Origin: Gallibacter sp963558965
GTDB taxonomy: Bacteria > Bacillota > Clostridia > Peptostreptococcales > Anaerovoracaceae
Length of the DNA stretch: 64,000 nt
Assembly: GCA_963558965.1 (NCBI GenBank)
Contig: CAUWIT010000001.1
Location: 108,736 to 172,735, forward strand
Direction: 5' to 3'
Under the pieces are notes generated by a model. It worked only from the letters and a program-made list of their open reading frames with translations. It did not search any database and was not told the DNA's origin. Of this stretch, positions 8,604-17,714 are shown piece by piece. Positions within the stretch are counted from its first letter, which is position 1. Each line of letters opens with the position of its first letter. The translations under genes and the position numbers were made by a program.

Positions 8604-8783
8604 TTAGTACTTTTTAGCCTTTTTTCTTGCAGCTTCAGACTTCTTCTTTCTCTTTACGCTTGGCTTTTCGTAATGTTCTCTTTTTCTTAGTTCGCTCATT
8701 ACTCCATCTCTAGCGCAAGATCTCTTAAATCTTTTAAGTGCACTTTCCAAGCTTTCGTTTTCTTTTACTATAACCTGTGCCAT
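8604..8783 (-). CDS. rpsU: 30S ribosomal protein S21
   Basis: Small basic ribosomal protein, 59 residues, with the typical SLESALKRFKRSCARDGVM core and a Lys/Arg-rich tail (KRKKKSEAARKKAKKY). A GTG at 8795 is in frame but lies inside the AGGAGGTGA ribosome site, so the ATG at 8783 is the start. Own promoter at 8846-8874; cotranscribed with yqeY. Confidence 0.97.
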   Translation of the reverse strand: MAQVIVKENESLESALKRFKRSCARDGVMSELRKREHYEKPSVKRKKKSEAARKKAKKY

Positions 8784-8845
8784 TTCCTGTTTCACCTCCT
8801 GACTTATTTTTGAATTTTATTTCATTTTGAGCCTATAACATATGT

Positions 8846-8874
8846 ATTATACTAAAAACTTTCAATAAATGCAA
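8846..8874 (-). promoter_or_regulatory. sigma-A promoter of rpsU-yqeY
   Basis: Minus-strand TTGCAT (8874-8869), 17-base spacer, TATAAT (8851-8846), in the gap between the HIT gene and rpsU. Confidence 0.8.
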
Positions 8875-8884
8875 GCAATTTTTA

Positions 8885-9226
8885 TCAACCTGGAGGCCAT
8901 TTCATTGCTCTTTTTCCTAAGATATGAAAATGTAAGTGTTTTACAGTCTGTAATCCATCTTCTCCACAGTTAATTACTGTTCTATATCCGTTGTCGATAC
9001 CAGCTAATTTTGCAACATCTTTTATCTTAGTCATCATATATCCTACTAATTCTTGATCTTCTGGCATAATATCATCTGTTGATGCAATATGCTTTTTAGG
9101 AATCATAAGTATATGCACTGGTGCCTGCGGATCTAAATCATGAAATACAAAAATTTTATCATCTTCATAAACTTTATTTGAAGGGATTTCCCCTGCAGCT
9201 ATTTTACAAAAAATGCAATCACTCAT
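8885..9226 (-). CDS. HIT family nucleotide hydrolase (Hint-like)
   Basis: Histidine-triad protein, probably a purine nucleoside phosphoramidase or AMP-lysine hydrolase. 113 residues. N-terminal CIFCKIAAGEIPS, the central PQAPVHILMIPKKHI and the C-terminal catalytic triad HLHFH are all present. AAGGAG lies nine bases before the ATG. Sits 28 bases after mtaB, a frequent partner in Clostridia. Confidence 0.95.
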   Translation of the reverse strand: MSDCIFCKIAAGEIPSNKVYEDDKIFVFHDLDPQAPVHILMIPKKHIASTDDIMPEDQELVGYMMTKIKDVAKLAGIDNGYRTVINCGEDGLQTVKHLHFHILGKRAMKWPPG

Positions 9227-9254
9227 TTTTTCACGCTCCTTTCGTATACTACTT

Positions 9255-10568
9255 TTATTTTAACACAACTTTTACTCCATCTGCAAAGATATCTTCTATA
9301 TGTACAGTTAAAAGTTTGTTCTCATACTCTTTACTATCTTCTGGAGTACATTTTAAATAAGCTCTAATATAGTTATCAGTGTAACCTGTTACAGCACCAT
9401 TATTTTCATCGTATTCTTCAAACAATACAATTCTCTCTTGACCTATATTATTTTTGTTAAAGTCTTCACTTATTTTATCAGCTAACTCCATCAACCTGTT
9501 GCTTCTCTCTTTTTTTATATGAGGAGCTATTTGATTAGTCATTTCAGCTGCCACAGTTCCACTTCTTTTAGAGTATTTAAAGGCATGAACTTTTGCAAAA
9601 TTTGACTTTTCAACCATATCCAAAGTGTCTTGAAAATCTTCTTCTGTTTCCCCTGGAAAACCTACGATAATATCAGTTGTAATACCATAATTTTCATCGT
9701 AACTTCTAAGGGTTTCTACGATTTCCAAATACTCTTTACGATCGTATCTTCTGTTCATATTTTTTAATACGCTATCTGATCCCGCTTGCATTGATAAATG
9801 CAAATGATGACAAAGTTTCTTGTATTTAAAAAGTCCTTTTACATACTCTGCATTTATAACTGTTGGTTCAAGTGAGCTTAGTCTTACTCTAAAATCACCA
9901 TCTATATTGTCAAGTCTTTGTAGTATTTCATCTAAATGGTCACAAAGAGCCGTATTTATACCAGTTAAAATGATTTCCTTAAATCCTTTTTCTATAAGAG
10001 AGTTACACTCTTTCATAACCTCTTCAACATCTCTTGATCTAACTGGACCTCTAGCATATGGAATTATACAATACGAACAAAATCTATTGCAGCCTTCTTG
10101 TATTTTAACATAAGCTCTAGTACGTGATTCCATTGAAGTTATAGAACCGTATTCCTCAAAGGTATTTAAATCCTTGTAGGCTAAAACGTGTTCTTCCACT
10201 TCTTCTTGATTTTCCCCTTTTACTTTGTCCTTAACAAAATCTAAAATATACTCTACTATATGAGCTTTTTCGTTAGTACCTACAACTAGATTTACCCCTT
10301 CTACTGCAGCTATTTCATCTTTATTAACCTGGGCATAGCAACCTGTTACAGCAACTACAGACTCTGGATTAATTTTTTTCATTCTTCTTATATACTGTCT
10401 AGATTTTCTGTCTGCTAAACTAGTTACAGTACAAGTGTTGATTAAATATACGTCTGCAAAATCAGTTTCACCAACTACTTCATGGCCCAATTTTATAAAT
10501 TTTTCTTTTATGGCTTCCGTTTCGTATTGATTTACTTTGCAGCCAAGGGTATGAAATGCTATTTTCAT
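9255..10568 (-). CDS. mtaB: tRNA (N6-threonylcarbamoyladenosine(37)-C2)-methylthiotransferase MtaB
   Basis: Radical-SAM enzyme that converts t6A37 to ms2t6A37 in ANN-decoding tRNAs. 437 residues. The N-terminal UPF0004 domain carries C10, C46 and C77 for one Fe-S cluster. The radical SAM motif is C160-NRF-C164-SY-C167. A TRAM-like C-terminal domain follows. HTLGCKVNQYETE at the start separates MtaB from MiaB and RimO. The start codon overlaps the stop of the CNNM gene (ATGA, four bases), so the two are coupled. Confidence 0.95.
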   Translation of the reverse strand: MKIAFHTLGCKVNQYETEAIKEKFIKLGHEVVGETDFADVYLINTCTVTSLADRKSRQYIRRMKKINPESVVAVTGCYAQVNKDEIAAVEGVNLVVGTNEKAHIVEYILDFVKDKVKGENQEEVEEHVLAYKDLNTFEEYGSITSMESRTRAYVKIQEGCNRFCSYCIIPYARGPVRSRDVEEVMKECNSLIEKGFKEIILTGINTALCDHLDEILQRLDNIDGDFRVRLSSLEPTVINAEYVKGLFKYKKLCHHLHLSMQAGSDSVLKNMNRRYDRKEYLEIVETLRSYDENYGITTDIIVGFPGETEEDFQDTLDMVEKSNFAKVHAFKYSKRSGTVAAEMTNQIAPHIKKERSNRLMELADKISEDFNKNNIGQERIVLFEEYDENNGAVTGYTDNYIRAYLKCTPEDSKEYENKLLTVHIEDIFADGVKVVLK

Positions 10569-11932
10569 TTGCTCTCCTGTTTTTCTTCCTTACTGTCATC
10601 TTCGTTAGTTTCAGACTTAGGTTTTATAGTCATAATTATACGTTCAATACGTCTATCTCTAACATTGACAACTTCAAATTCATAATTTTCATAAGTTACA
10701 ACTATTTTTTCATCTGGATCGTCATCAGGAATCTCACCTAAAATATCAATAATCAATCCGCCTACTGTTTCACTGTCTTCTGACTCTAAGTTTGTATTTA
10801 ACTCTTCATTTATATCATCTAGATTCATATATCCATCAATTAGATACTTGTTGTGAGCGATTTCTTCAATTTCATGTTCCTCCTCGTCGTATTCATCGTC
10901 AATATCGCCCATAACTTCTTCGATAATATCTTCCATAGTTACAATACCACTAAATCCACCGTATTCGTCTATCAAAATAGCGATATGCTGTTTAGTCTTT
11001 TGCAATTCAAAAAACAAAGAGTCTATATTTTTTGTCTCTGGTACAAAAAATGGATCACGCAATATGGATTTTATATCTACATCTTCAAAACCATCAGTCC
11101 TTGCTCTAATCAGATAATCCTTGATATTTAAAATACCGATAATATTATCACTATCATCGTCATACACAGGTATACGTGAGTATCTCATCTCCATCAACTC
11201 ATCCATGTATTCGTCTTTTTCATCTTGAATATCAATAGCAAACACATCTGTTCTTGGAGTCATAATCTCATATGCTAATTTATCGTCGAAAGCAAAAATA
11301 GAGTTGATCATCTTTTTGCCCTCTTCTTTTAATGCACCTGTTTCCTGTCCCATTTCCAACATGGATATAACATTTTCTTCAGAAAAAGCTTCTTCGTACA
11401 AGCCTGTCTTTTGTCTAAATAATTTTAATATTACATTTGATAATGCACTAGTTACTACTGCAAAAGGCGCAATTACAGAAATCATAATATTTCCAAATCC
11501 AGCTAACGCCAAGGCTACACCTTCTGTATGTTGTCTTGCAACTTGTCTAGGCACAAATACAGTAAACACTAAAAATACTAAAGATGTAACAATAGCCAAA
11601 ACTACAATCGCTACCGCATTTGGGAATGGCACGTTGTTTCTTTGCAAGAAGTCGCCAAAAGTATTGGCATGGTTATAAGTTATCATCTCTCCAACAACAA
11701 AACCTGAAAATACTACTAAAATAATTAGATTTGCCAATGTCTTATGAGATTTTTCCATTAGAACTACTAATTTTTTAGCTTTATTATCTCCTTCTTCTGC
11801 CATATTTTTAATTGCATGTCTGTTTACATCTCCTACAGCCCTCTGTACTGCAACCATAAGGCCGCATAATAACATAAGGACAATTGTTACACATACTTCA
11901 ATACCAACTACCAAATTGGGACCGGGATTCAT
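10565..11932 (-). CDS. CNNM/CorC (hemolysin C) family membrane protein
   Basis: Likely magnesium/cobalt exporter or transport regulator; the name hemolysin is historical. 455 residues: an N-terminal DUF21/CNNM transmembrane domain with about four hydrophobic segments (to about 190), a CBS pair (EIMTPRTDVFAIDIQ, then RIPVYDDDSDNIIGILNIKD, and IAILIDEYGGFSGIVTMED), an acidic linker, and a C-terminal CorC_HlyC domain (SETVGGLIIDILGEIP). A charged tail rich in Glu and Lys ends the protein. AAAGGAG is seven bases before the ATG. Confidence 0.93.
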   Translation of the reverse strand: MNPGPNLVVGIEVCVTIVLMLLCGLMVAVQRAVGDVNRHAIKNMAEEGDNKAKKLVVLMEKSHKTLANLIILVVFSGFVVGEMITYNHANTFGDFLQRNNVPFPNAVAIVVLAIVTSLVFLVFTVFVPRQVARQHTEGVALALAGFGNIMISVIAPFAVVTSALSNVILKLFRQKTGLYEEAFSEENVISMLEMGQETGALKEEGKKMINSIFAFDDKLAYEIMTPRTDVFAIDIQDEKDEYMDELMEMRYSRIPVYDDDSDNIIGILNIKDYLIRARTDGFEDVDIKSILRDPFFVPETKNIDSLFFELQKTKQHIAILIDEYGGFSGIVTMEDIIEEVMGDIDDEYDEEEHEIEEIAHNKYLIDGYMNLDDINEELNTNLESEDSETVGGLIIDILGEIPDDDPDEKIVVTYENYEFEVVNVRDRRIERIIMTIKPKSETNEDDSKEEKQESK

Positions 11933-11933
11933 T

Positions 11934-13163
11934 TTATTTCTCCTTTCGCTTACGCAACATGAAGTTTTTAGAAACAGGATGTGCCATTTTAATTTTTAAA
12001 ATCTGCTGTGGATGTGGAGCTGACTCTAAGTCATTACCGTCCTCATCTTTTAAATAATCTAATTTTTGTTCCCAAAAATCTGTATAAGGACCAAAGACTT
12101 CAATATCGTCTCCTAATACCATCTTGTTTCTCTGTTCAACAGTTGCTACCATTGTATCTTCGTCAAAATCTAAAACTTTACCTATGAAATCATAGTCTCT
12201 TGTATATGCGCTAGTTTCATAATTTTGAGCTTCATTATCTGCTTTGCCATAATAAAATCCTGTTGTAAAATCTCTATGACTTACTTTTTTTAGTTCAGTT
12301 AACCAAGCAGGATCGAACTGATAATTTTCAGGATCTTCATAGTATTTATCTATTGCTTTTCTGTAAACTCCAACTACTGTAGCTACATAAAAAGCACTCT
12401 TCATACGACCTTCAATTTTTGCAGATGAAATACCTGCTTTAACTAGGTCAGGAATATGTTCAATCATACATAAATCCTTTGAATTCATTATGTATGTTCC
12501 TCTTTCATCTTCTTCTATAGGATATTCCTCACCTGGTCTTTGTTCTTCAATAATTTTATACTTCCATCTGCAAGGATGAGCGCATTCACCTTTGTTAGCA
12601 TCTCTTTGAATCATAAAGTTGCTAAGTAAACATCTACCAGAGTATGAAATACACATAGCACCTTGGATAAATGCTTCTGTATCAAGCTCAGCTGGAATTT
12701 TTTCTCTCATAGTAATCATCTCATCTAAAGATAATTCTCTTGCCATTACTACTCTTTTAACTCCCTGCTTTGCCCAAAATTCAGCAGTTTTATAGTTTGT
12801 CAAGTTAGCCTGAGTACTTAGATGAATTTCAGCATTTGGTATTATTTCCTTAACCATCATAATTGTACCTGGATCAGAAACAATAAATGCATCTATGCCA
12901 AAATCTTTGATTTCGTGTAAATATTTTTCCAATGCATCAATATCGTAATTGTGAGGGAAAATATTTAATGTTAAATGACACTTTTTGCCGTGATCGTGAA
13001 CGTATTTAATACCTTCTAGCATTTCTTCTTTTGAAAAATTTCCTGCGCCAGCTCTTAAGCTAAATACTTCTCCTCCAAAATATACAGCATCGGCACCATA
13101 ATCAATTGCCGTTTTTAATTTTTCTAAATCTCCCGCAGGAGCTAATAATTCAATTTTTTCCAT
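11934..13163 (-). CDS. trhP: peptidase U32 family protein, TrhP-like tRNA hydroxylation factor
   Basis: U32-family proteins of this type are needed for prephenate-dependent 5-hydroxylation of U34 in tRNA (TrhP). 409 residues, close to YrrO of B. subtilis. Visible: LLAPAGDLEKLKTAIDYGAD, the U32 signature EAFIQGAMCISYSGRC, and cysteines of CAHPCRW that probably bind an Fe-S cluster. It lies four bases after the trmR homolog, whose product methylates the ho5U made here to mo5U, and this mltG-trmR-trhP order matches the yrrL-yrrM-yrrN/O region. Only one U32 gene is present instead of two. Substrate assignment rests on family and context. Confidence 0.87.
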   Translation of the reverse strand: MEKIELLAPAGDLEKLKTAIDYGADAVYFGGEVFSLRAGAGNFSKEEMLEGIKYVHDHGKKCHLTLNIFPHNYDIDALEKYLHEIKDFGIDAFIVSDPGTIMMVKEIIPNAEIHLSTQANLTNYKTAEFWAKQGVKRVVMARELSLDEMITMREKIPAELDTEAFIQGAMCISYSGRCLLSNFMIQRDANKGECAHPCRWKYKIIEEQRPGEEYPIEEDERGTYIMNSKDLCMIEHIPDLVKAGISSAKIEGRMKSAFYVATVVGVYRKAIDKYYEDPENYQFDPAWLTELKKVSHRDFTTGFYYGKADNEAQNYETSAYTRDYDFIGKVLDFDEDTMVATVEQRNKMVLGDDIEVFGPYTDFWEQKLDYLKDEDGNDLESAPHPQQILKIKMAHPVSKNFMLRKRKEK

Positions 13164-13166
13164 ATT

Positions 13167-13862
13167 CTATTCCTTTATATAACTTATTGTAACTCCATCG
13201 CCAACAGGTAAAATAGATGTCTGCACATCTTTCAATCCTGTTATATAATCTAAAAATTCACGCATGTTTTTAATATTAGTTCTGTGTTTATCGCGAATAT
13301 CGTAGCTGTTATCTACAGTCATTCCTCGCATCAAAACATTGTCACAAAATATTATTGCGCCTGGTTTTACCTGATCTTTTAATTTGTGCCAAAACTCTAG
13401 GTAATGACTCTTTGCTCCATCTATAAATACAAAGTCAAACTTTTCCTGTTCTCCTTTTAAGCATTTTTCTCTAAGTAAATCCATGTTTTCTCTTGCATCA
13501 CCCACAAGTATTTTTACTCTGTCTTCAACCTGAAAATCTTTTAGAGTCTCAACTGCTTTTTCTATCATCTCAGGAGCTCTTTCCATAGTTATAATTTTAC
13601 TATCATCTACAGTTTTAGCCATAACAACACTACTATATCCAATAGCTGTACCCACTTCTAAAATATTTTTAGGTTTTAGTATATTTAATATTGAAATCAT
13701 AAGTGTTTCTACATCCCTTTGAATTATAGGTATGTACTTATCTTCAGCATCAAGTCTCATACGCCATAATTTTTGGTCAATTGGTATGTAGCGTTGTTCT
13801 ATATATTCTGTCACCTTTTCGTTGGTGATATTTCTCATACTATACTTATTTCTTTCTAACAT
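13167..13862 (-). CDS. trmR: O-methyltransferase, TrmR-like (tRNA 5-hydroxyuridine methyltransferase)
   Basis: SAM-dependent class I methyltransferase of the COMT-like type. 231 residues. Motif I reads ILEVGTAIGYSSVVMA; KIITMERAPEMIE supplies the acidic ribose ligand; FDFVFIDGAKSHYLEFW carries the metal-binding Asp. The adjacent trhP gene supports the role of methylating ho5U34 to mo5U34. The ATG at 13862 is two bases after the mltG stop; the ATG at 13838 aligns better with the start of B. subtilis YrrM and may be the real one. Neither has a strong ribosome site. Confidence 0.87.
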   Translation of the reverse strand: MLERNKYSMRNITNEKVTEYIEQRYIPIDQKLWRMRLDAEDKYIPIIQRDVETLMISILNILKPKNILEVGTAIGYSSVVMAKTVDDSKIITMERAPEMIEKAVETLKDFQVEDRVKILVGDARENMDLLREKCLKGEQEKFDFVFIDGAKSHYLEFWHKLKDQVKPGAIIFCDNVLMRGMTVDNSYDIRDKHRTNIKNMREFLDYITGLKDVQTSILPVGDGVTISYIKE

Positions 13863-13864
13863 AA

Positions 13865-14920
13865 TTACTTTTTATCTGGATGTTCCTTTATATATTTTTT
13901 GTACGCTTTATCAAAGGCTTCCTTATCCTTTAAAAATTCCTCGTAAGTTTCTGAAAATACATTTGTGCCATCAAGTTTTTCAGTTGCAACAAAGTACAGA
14001 TAATCTGTTTCTGCTGGATACAATGCTGCCTCTATAGATGCTTTGCCAGGTGAACAAATTGGTCCTGGTGGCAATCCTTTATTTGTATAAGGGTTGTAGT
14101 CTGATTCGACTTGTGTATCTGACAAACTAGCTTTAATTTTTTCTTCCCCTGTAATATATGCTAAAATACTGTCCATTTGTAGAGGCATACCTACTTCTAA
14201 TCTATTGTAGATAACACTTGCTACATTTTTCTTATCATCATCTGTTTTAGCTTCTCTTTCGATAATTGAAGCTACAGTCATAACTTCTAAAACTGACATA
14301 TCCATTTTTTCAGCTTGTTTGTAATACTCGTCAGTAAATACTTTATCAAACTGCTTTAACATTGTATCGATAACTTCATGGGCATCTGCATCAAGATCCA
14401 CCTGATAAGTTTCAGGATACAAAAATCCTTCTAATCTATTATCTCCTTTTGGCACATCTTTTAGAAAATCATAATCAAATTTTCCATTTGCTGCTTCCTC
14501 TAAAAACGCTTTTTTTGTTACAACATTTCCTTTAGCTAAAAGTTTTGCATCTTTTTCTAGTGTATTTCCATCAGGAATGGTAAATACTTTTCCCACAGTT
14601 TCTCCATCTTTTATCATGTCCATTTGTTTTTTCAAAGACATAGATTGACTAACTGCGTACTGGCCTGCCTTATATTTACCATCATAGCCGCCTAATTTTG
14701 ATTTAATCTTAAAAAACAAAGTACTTTTAATTGTATCCTGCTTCTTAAGTGCGTTTGCAATTTGCCCTGTAGAACTTCCCTGCTCCACCTTAACAATTTT
14801 TATTTTTTCGTTGGATTTATCGACAGGACTAGATAAAACTACATTGCCAATAACTCCTACAGCTATTAAAACAACAATCACAACAGCAACTACAACAGCC
14901 GTTTTTTTCTTACTACTCAT
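13865..14920 (-). CDS. mltG: endolytic murein transglycosylase MltG
   Basis: Membrane-anchored lytic transglycosylase that cuts nascent glycan strands and sets chain length. 351 residues. N-terminal SSKKKT then a single hydrophobic segment (about 7-30), then an extracytoplasmic YceG domain. Family motifs: EGFLYPETYQV, SIIEREAKTDDD (catalytic Glu) and YNPYTNKGLPPGPICSPG. The frame extends to 14968, through the efp terminator, so the ATG at 14920 after AGGAG was chosen. Only 16 bases separate it from the efp terminator U-run, leaving no room for a normal promoter. Confidence 0.95.
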   Translation of the reverse strand: MSSKKKTAVVVAVVIVVLIAVGVIGNVVLSSPVDKSNEKIKIVKVEQGSSTGQIANALKKQDTIKSTLFFKIKSKLGGYDGKYKAGQYAVSQSMSLKKQMDMIKDGETVGKVFTIPDGNTLEKDAKLLAKGNVVTKKAFLEEAANGKFDYDFLKDVPKGDNRLEGFLYPETYQVDLDADAHEVIDTMLKQFDKVFTDEYYKQAEKMDMSVLEVMTVASIIEREAKTDDDKKNVASVIYNRLEVGMPLQMDSILAYITGEEKIKASLSDTQVESDYNPYTNKGLPPGPICSPGKASIEAALYPAETDYLYFVATEKLDGTNVFSETYEEFLKDKEAFDKAYKKYIKEHPDKK

Positions 14921-14936
14921 AAAAACTCCTATAATT

Positions 14937-14966
14937 TCTAAAAGGGACGCAAAAATATTGCGTCCC
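14937..14966 (-). terminator. efp terminator, immediately upstream of mltG
   Basis: Nine-bp stem gggacgcaa (14944-14952) with ttgcgtccc (14958-14966), followed on the minus strand by TTTT. Lies 18 bases after the efp stop and directly before the mltG ribosome site, so mltG probably depends on read-through. Confidence 0.85.
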
Positions 14967-14984
14967 ATTTTGGTCAGTATCCTC

Positions 14985-15545
14985 TTATTTAGATCTTCCT
15001 AAATATTCACCTGTTCTTGTATCGATCTGGATTACTTCTCCTTCTTCGATAAAAATAGGAACCTGCACAACAGCACCTGTTTCAACTGTAGCAGCTTTTG
15101 TTACATTTGTAGCTGTATCGCCTTTTACACCTGGTTCTGTTTCAATAACCTTAAGGTCAACAAAGTTTGGTGCTTCAACTAAGAATGGTGCTCCTTCATA
15201 GAATTTAAGAGTTGCTTCATCGTTTTCTCTTAAGAACTTCATAGCTTCTTCGCACTGAGCTGCTGAAACTGGAATCTGTTCATAAGTTTCGTTATCCATA
15301 AAGTAATAAAGTTCACCATCGTTATATAGATACTGCATGTGTTTAGTTTCTATATGAGCTTTTGGGAATTTATCATTTGGATTGAAAGCTTCTTCTCTTG
15401 TAGCTCCAGTAAGAATATTTCTATATTTTGTTCTTACGAAAGCTGCACCTTTACCTGGTTTTACATGCTGAAAGTCTAAAACAACATGTGGTTCTCCATT
15501 TAACTGAAATGTAATACCTTTTCTGAAATCTCCTGCACTAATCAT
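14985..15545 (-). CDS. efp: translation elongation factor P
   Basis: EF-P relieves ribosome stalling at polyproline runs. 186 residues, three OB-like domains. The tip loop reads HVKPGKGAAF with Lys at position 32, the residue modified in other Firmicutes. The C-terminus has DTRTGEYLGR, typical of the family. It has its own promoter and terminator, so it is a separate unit between ylbF and mltG. Confidence 0.97.
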   Translation of the reverse strand: MISAGDFRKGITFQLNGEPHVVLDFQHVKPGKGAAFVRTKYRNILTGATREEAFNPNDKFPKAHIETKHMQYLYNDGELYYFMDNETYEQIPVSAAQCEEAMKFLRENDEATLKFYEGAPFLVEAPNFVDLKVIETEPGVKGDTATNVTKAATVETGAVVQVPIFIEEGEVIQIDTRTGEYLGRSK

Positions 15546-15587
15546 ATATTCTCTCCGTTTCTAATTATTTACATTAAACTAACAACT

Positions 15588-15616
15588 ATTATACCAAACG
15601 ATTAATTACTAATCAA
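15588..15616 (-). promoter_or_regulatory. sigma-A promoter of efp
   Basis: Minus-strand TTGATT (15616-15611), 17-base spacer, TATAAT (15593-15588). The -35 lies inside the last codons of ylbF. Confidence 0.8.
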
Positions 15617-15938
15617 GAGTTATAACATCTCCTAAAATTTTGTAAACATCCTGAATCATAATTGAAAATCTCATCTGACACTGTAGATAGTCTGCAGCAA
15701 CAGGATCTGCCATTACTATGCCAGATAATTTCTGAATGCTTTCCATTATGTCAGCTGAAACTTCTTCACCTAGCATCTGCTTAGTCTGCATTGCAATCTG
15801 CTTATCTAAAAAGTCTTTCATCATTTTATCAAGTTCAGGATTTTTCTTAACTTTATCAGCTGCAGCTTTGTACTGTTTGTATTCTTCTGATTCTTTAATC
15901 GCTTTGCTTAGGTTATGTGCTTCTTCATATACATTCAT
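15609..15938 (-). CDS. YlbF/YmcA family regulator
   Basis: 109 residues, almost wholly helical. YlbF, YmcA and YaaT form a complex in B. subtilis that steers RNase Y and affects competence and biofilm. Visible family features are NVYEEAHNLSKAIKESEEYK, KNPELDKMMKDFLDKQIAMQ and the final helix AADYLQCQMRFSIMIQDVYK. It begins five bases after the RNase J stop with a GGAGG site ten bases before its ATG, so it belongs to the RNase J transcript here. The physical link to a different RNase is noteworthy. Confidence 0.87.
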   Translation of the reverse strand: MNVYEEAHNLSKAIKESEEYKQYKAAADKVKKNPELDKMMKDFLDKQIAMQTKQMLGEEVSADIMESIQKLSGIVMADPVAADYLQCQMRFSIMIQDVYKILGDVITLD

Positions 15939-15943
15939 TTCTA

Positions 15944-17683
15944 TTATACCTCCATAAATATTGGCAATATTACTGGTGTTCTCTTTGTTCTCTCATAGAT
16001 GTATTTTCTCAAATCATCCTTTACGCCATTTTTCATAGCATTCCAGTCATTACCTCTTTTATTTCTCTTTGTAGTTTGATCAAGAGATTTTTTTGCAACT
16101 TGTGTCGCATCGTATATTAAATCCTCGTTTTCTCTTACGTATACAAAACCTCTTGAAATAATATCAGGGCCTGAAACCACTTCTCCGCTAACTCTATCAA
16201 TAGCAGCAACTACTATTATCAAACCTGATTCGGATAACATGCGGCGGTCTCTTAAAACTATATTGCCTACATCTCCTACTCCAAGTCCATCTACCATTAC
16301 AGCTCCTGCCGCTGTGATTTCTTTAGTCATCTTAGCATTTCTCTTATTAAGTTCTAAACAGTCACCATTTTCCATAATAAAAATGTTTTTTCTGTTCATA
16401 CCAAGATCCATTGCAATCTCAGCTGCCGCTTCAAGATGTCTGTATTCACCGTGAACAGGCATAAAATACTTTGGCTTAATTAGCGAATGTATCAATTTTA
16501 ATTCTTCTCTGCAAGCATGTCCTGAAACGTGTGTATCCGCAATGTCAGAATAAATTACTTGGGCGCCTTTTTCAATAAGTTTATTTACAACATTTGAAAC
16601 CATCTTTTCATTGCCTGGAACTGGCGTTGAGCTTAAAATGATAACATCGTTTTTCTTTATCTGTATAGCCTTGTGCTCCGAATTTGCCATTCTTGCCAAA
16701 GCTGACATAGGCTCGCCCTGACTACCTGTTGTGATAATTACAAGTTCTTTATCCGGAATGTTTTTTGTCTTGTTTATATCCACCATAGTATTTGCAGGGA
16801 TTTTTAAATATCCAAGTTCTGTTGCAAGGCCTACAACATTTTCCATGCTTCTTCCTGAAAAAGCAATCTTACGTTTAAACTTAACTGCATTATCTACGAT
16901 TTTCTGGATACGATGCACATTTGATGAAAATGTAGATACTATGATACGTGTCATAGCGCCTCTAAAAATAGTTTCAAGAGTGTCTCCAACTTTTTGCTCA
17001 GATTCTGTAAATCCCGGTCTTGCTGCATTTGTACTATCTGAAAGCATTAGCAATACACCTTTTGAGCCTATTTCCGCTAACTTTGATAAATCGATAGGCT
17101 CTCCATCTACTGGTGTGTAGTCAATTTTAAAGTCGCCTGTGTGAAATACTCTACCTACTGGTGTATCTATCGCTAAGCAAATAGCATCTGCAATAGAGTG
17201 AGTAGTTCTTATTGTTTCAACTTTGAAAGCGCCTAAAGTGATTTTGTCACCTGCATTTATATTGTGCAAGTCTCCTTTTAAGCCGTGCTCTTCCAACTTG
17301 TTTTTTATTAGACCTATAGGTAGCTTAGTTCCATAAATCGGCACATTTAGCTGTTTTACAAGATATGGAATAGCCCCTATATGGTCTTCGTGTCCGTGAG
17401 TAATTATTACTCCTCTGATTTTCTTTGCATTTTTTAGCAAATATGAAAAATCAGGAATAACAACATCGATACCGAACATGTCATCATCAGGAAAAGATAA
17501 CCCACAGTCGACAACGATTATATCATTGCCGTATTCGAACACTGTCATATTTTTACCAATTTCATTTAGCCCTCCTATAGGAATGACTTTTAGTTTTTTC
17601 TCTTGTTTTTGTTGTTTTGGCAAAAATGGTTTTCTCTGCTTTTTGACATTTTCACTGTTTTTATTTTTATTCTCTTTTTCCAT
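15944..17683 (-). CDS. rnj: ribonuclease J
   Basis: Beta-CASP metallo-beta-lactamase RNase with endonuclease and 5'-3' exonuclease activity, central to mRNA decay. 579 residues. Zinc motif HGHEDH (96-101) lies in the MBL core; the DTHVSGHACREEL motif and PVHGEYRH belong to the beta-CASP region; a C-terminal domain follows. The first 30 residues are Lys/Asn/Gln-rich and probably disordered. Followed at once by ylbF. Confidence 0.96.
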   Translation of the reverse strand: MEKENKNKNSENVKKQRKPFLPKQQKQEKKLKVIPIGGLNEIGKNMTVFEYGNDIIVVDCGLSFPDDDMFGIDVVIPDFSYLLKNAKKIRGVIITHGHEDHIGAIPYLVKQLNVPIYGTKLPIGLIKNKLEEHGLKGDLHNINAGDKITLGAFKVETIRTTHSIADAICLAIDTPVGRVFHTGDFKIDYTPVDGEPIDLSKLAEIGSKGVLLMLSDSTNAARPGFTESEQKVGDTLETIFRGAMTRIIVSTFSSNVHRIQKIVDNAVKFKRKIAFSGRSMENVVGLATELGYLKIPANTMVDINKTKNIPDKELVIITTGSQGEPMSALARMANSEHKAIQIKKNDVIILSSTPVPGNEKMVSNVVNKLIEKGAQVIYSDIADTHVSGHACREELKLIHSLIKPKYFMPVHGEYRHLEAAAEIAMDLGMNRKNIFIMENGDCLELNKRNAKMTKEITAAGAVMVDGLGVGDVGNIVLRDRRMLSESGLIIVVAAIDRVSGEVVSGPDIISRGFVYVRENEDLIYDATQVAKKSLDQTTKRNKRGNDWNAMKNGVKDDLRKYIYERTKRTPVILPIFMEV

Positions 17684-17714
17684 TGTCCGTCCTTTCTATG
17701 AGAAGGACCGGAGT

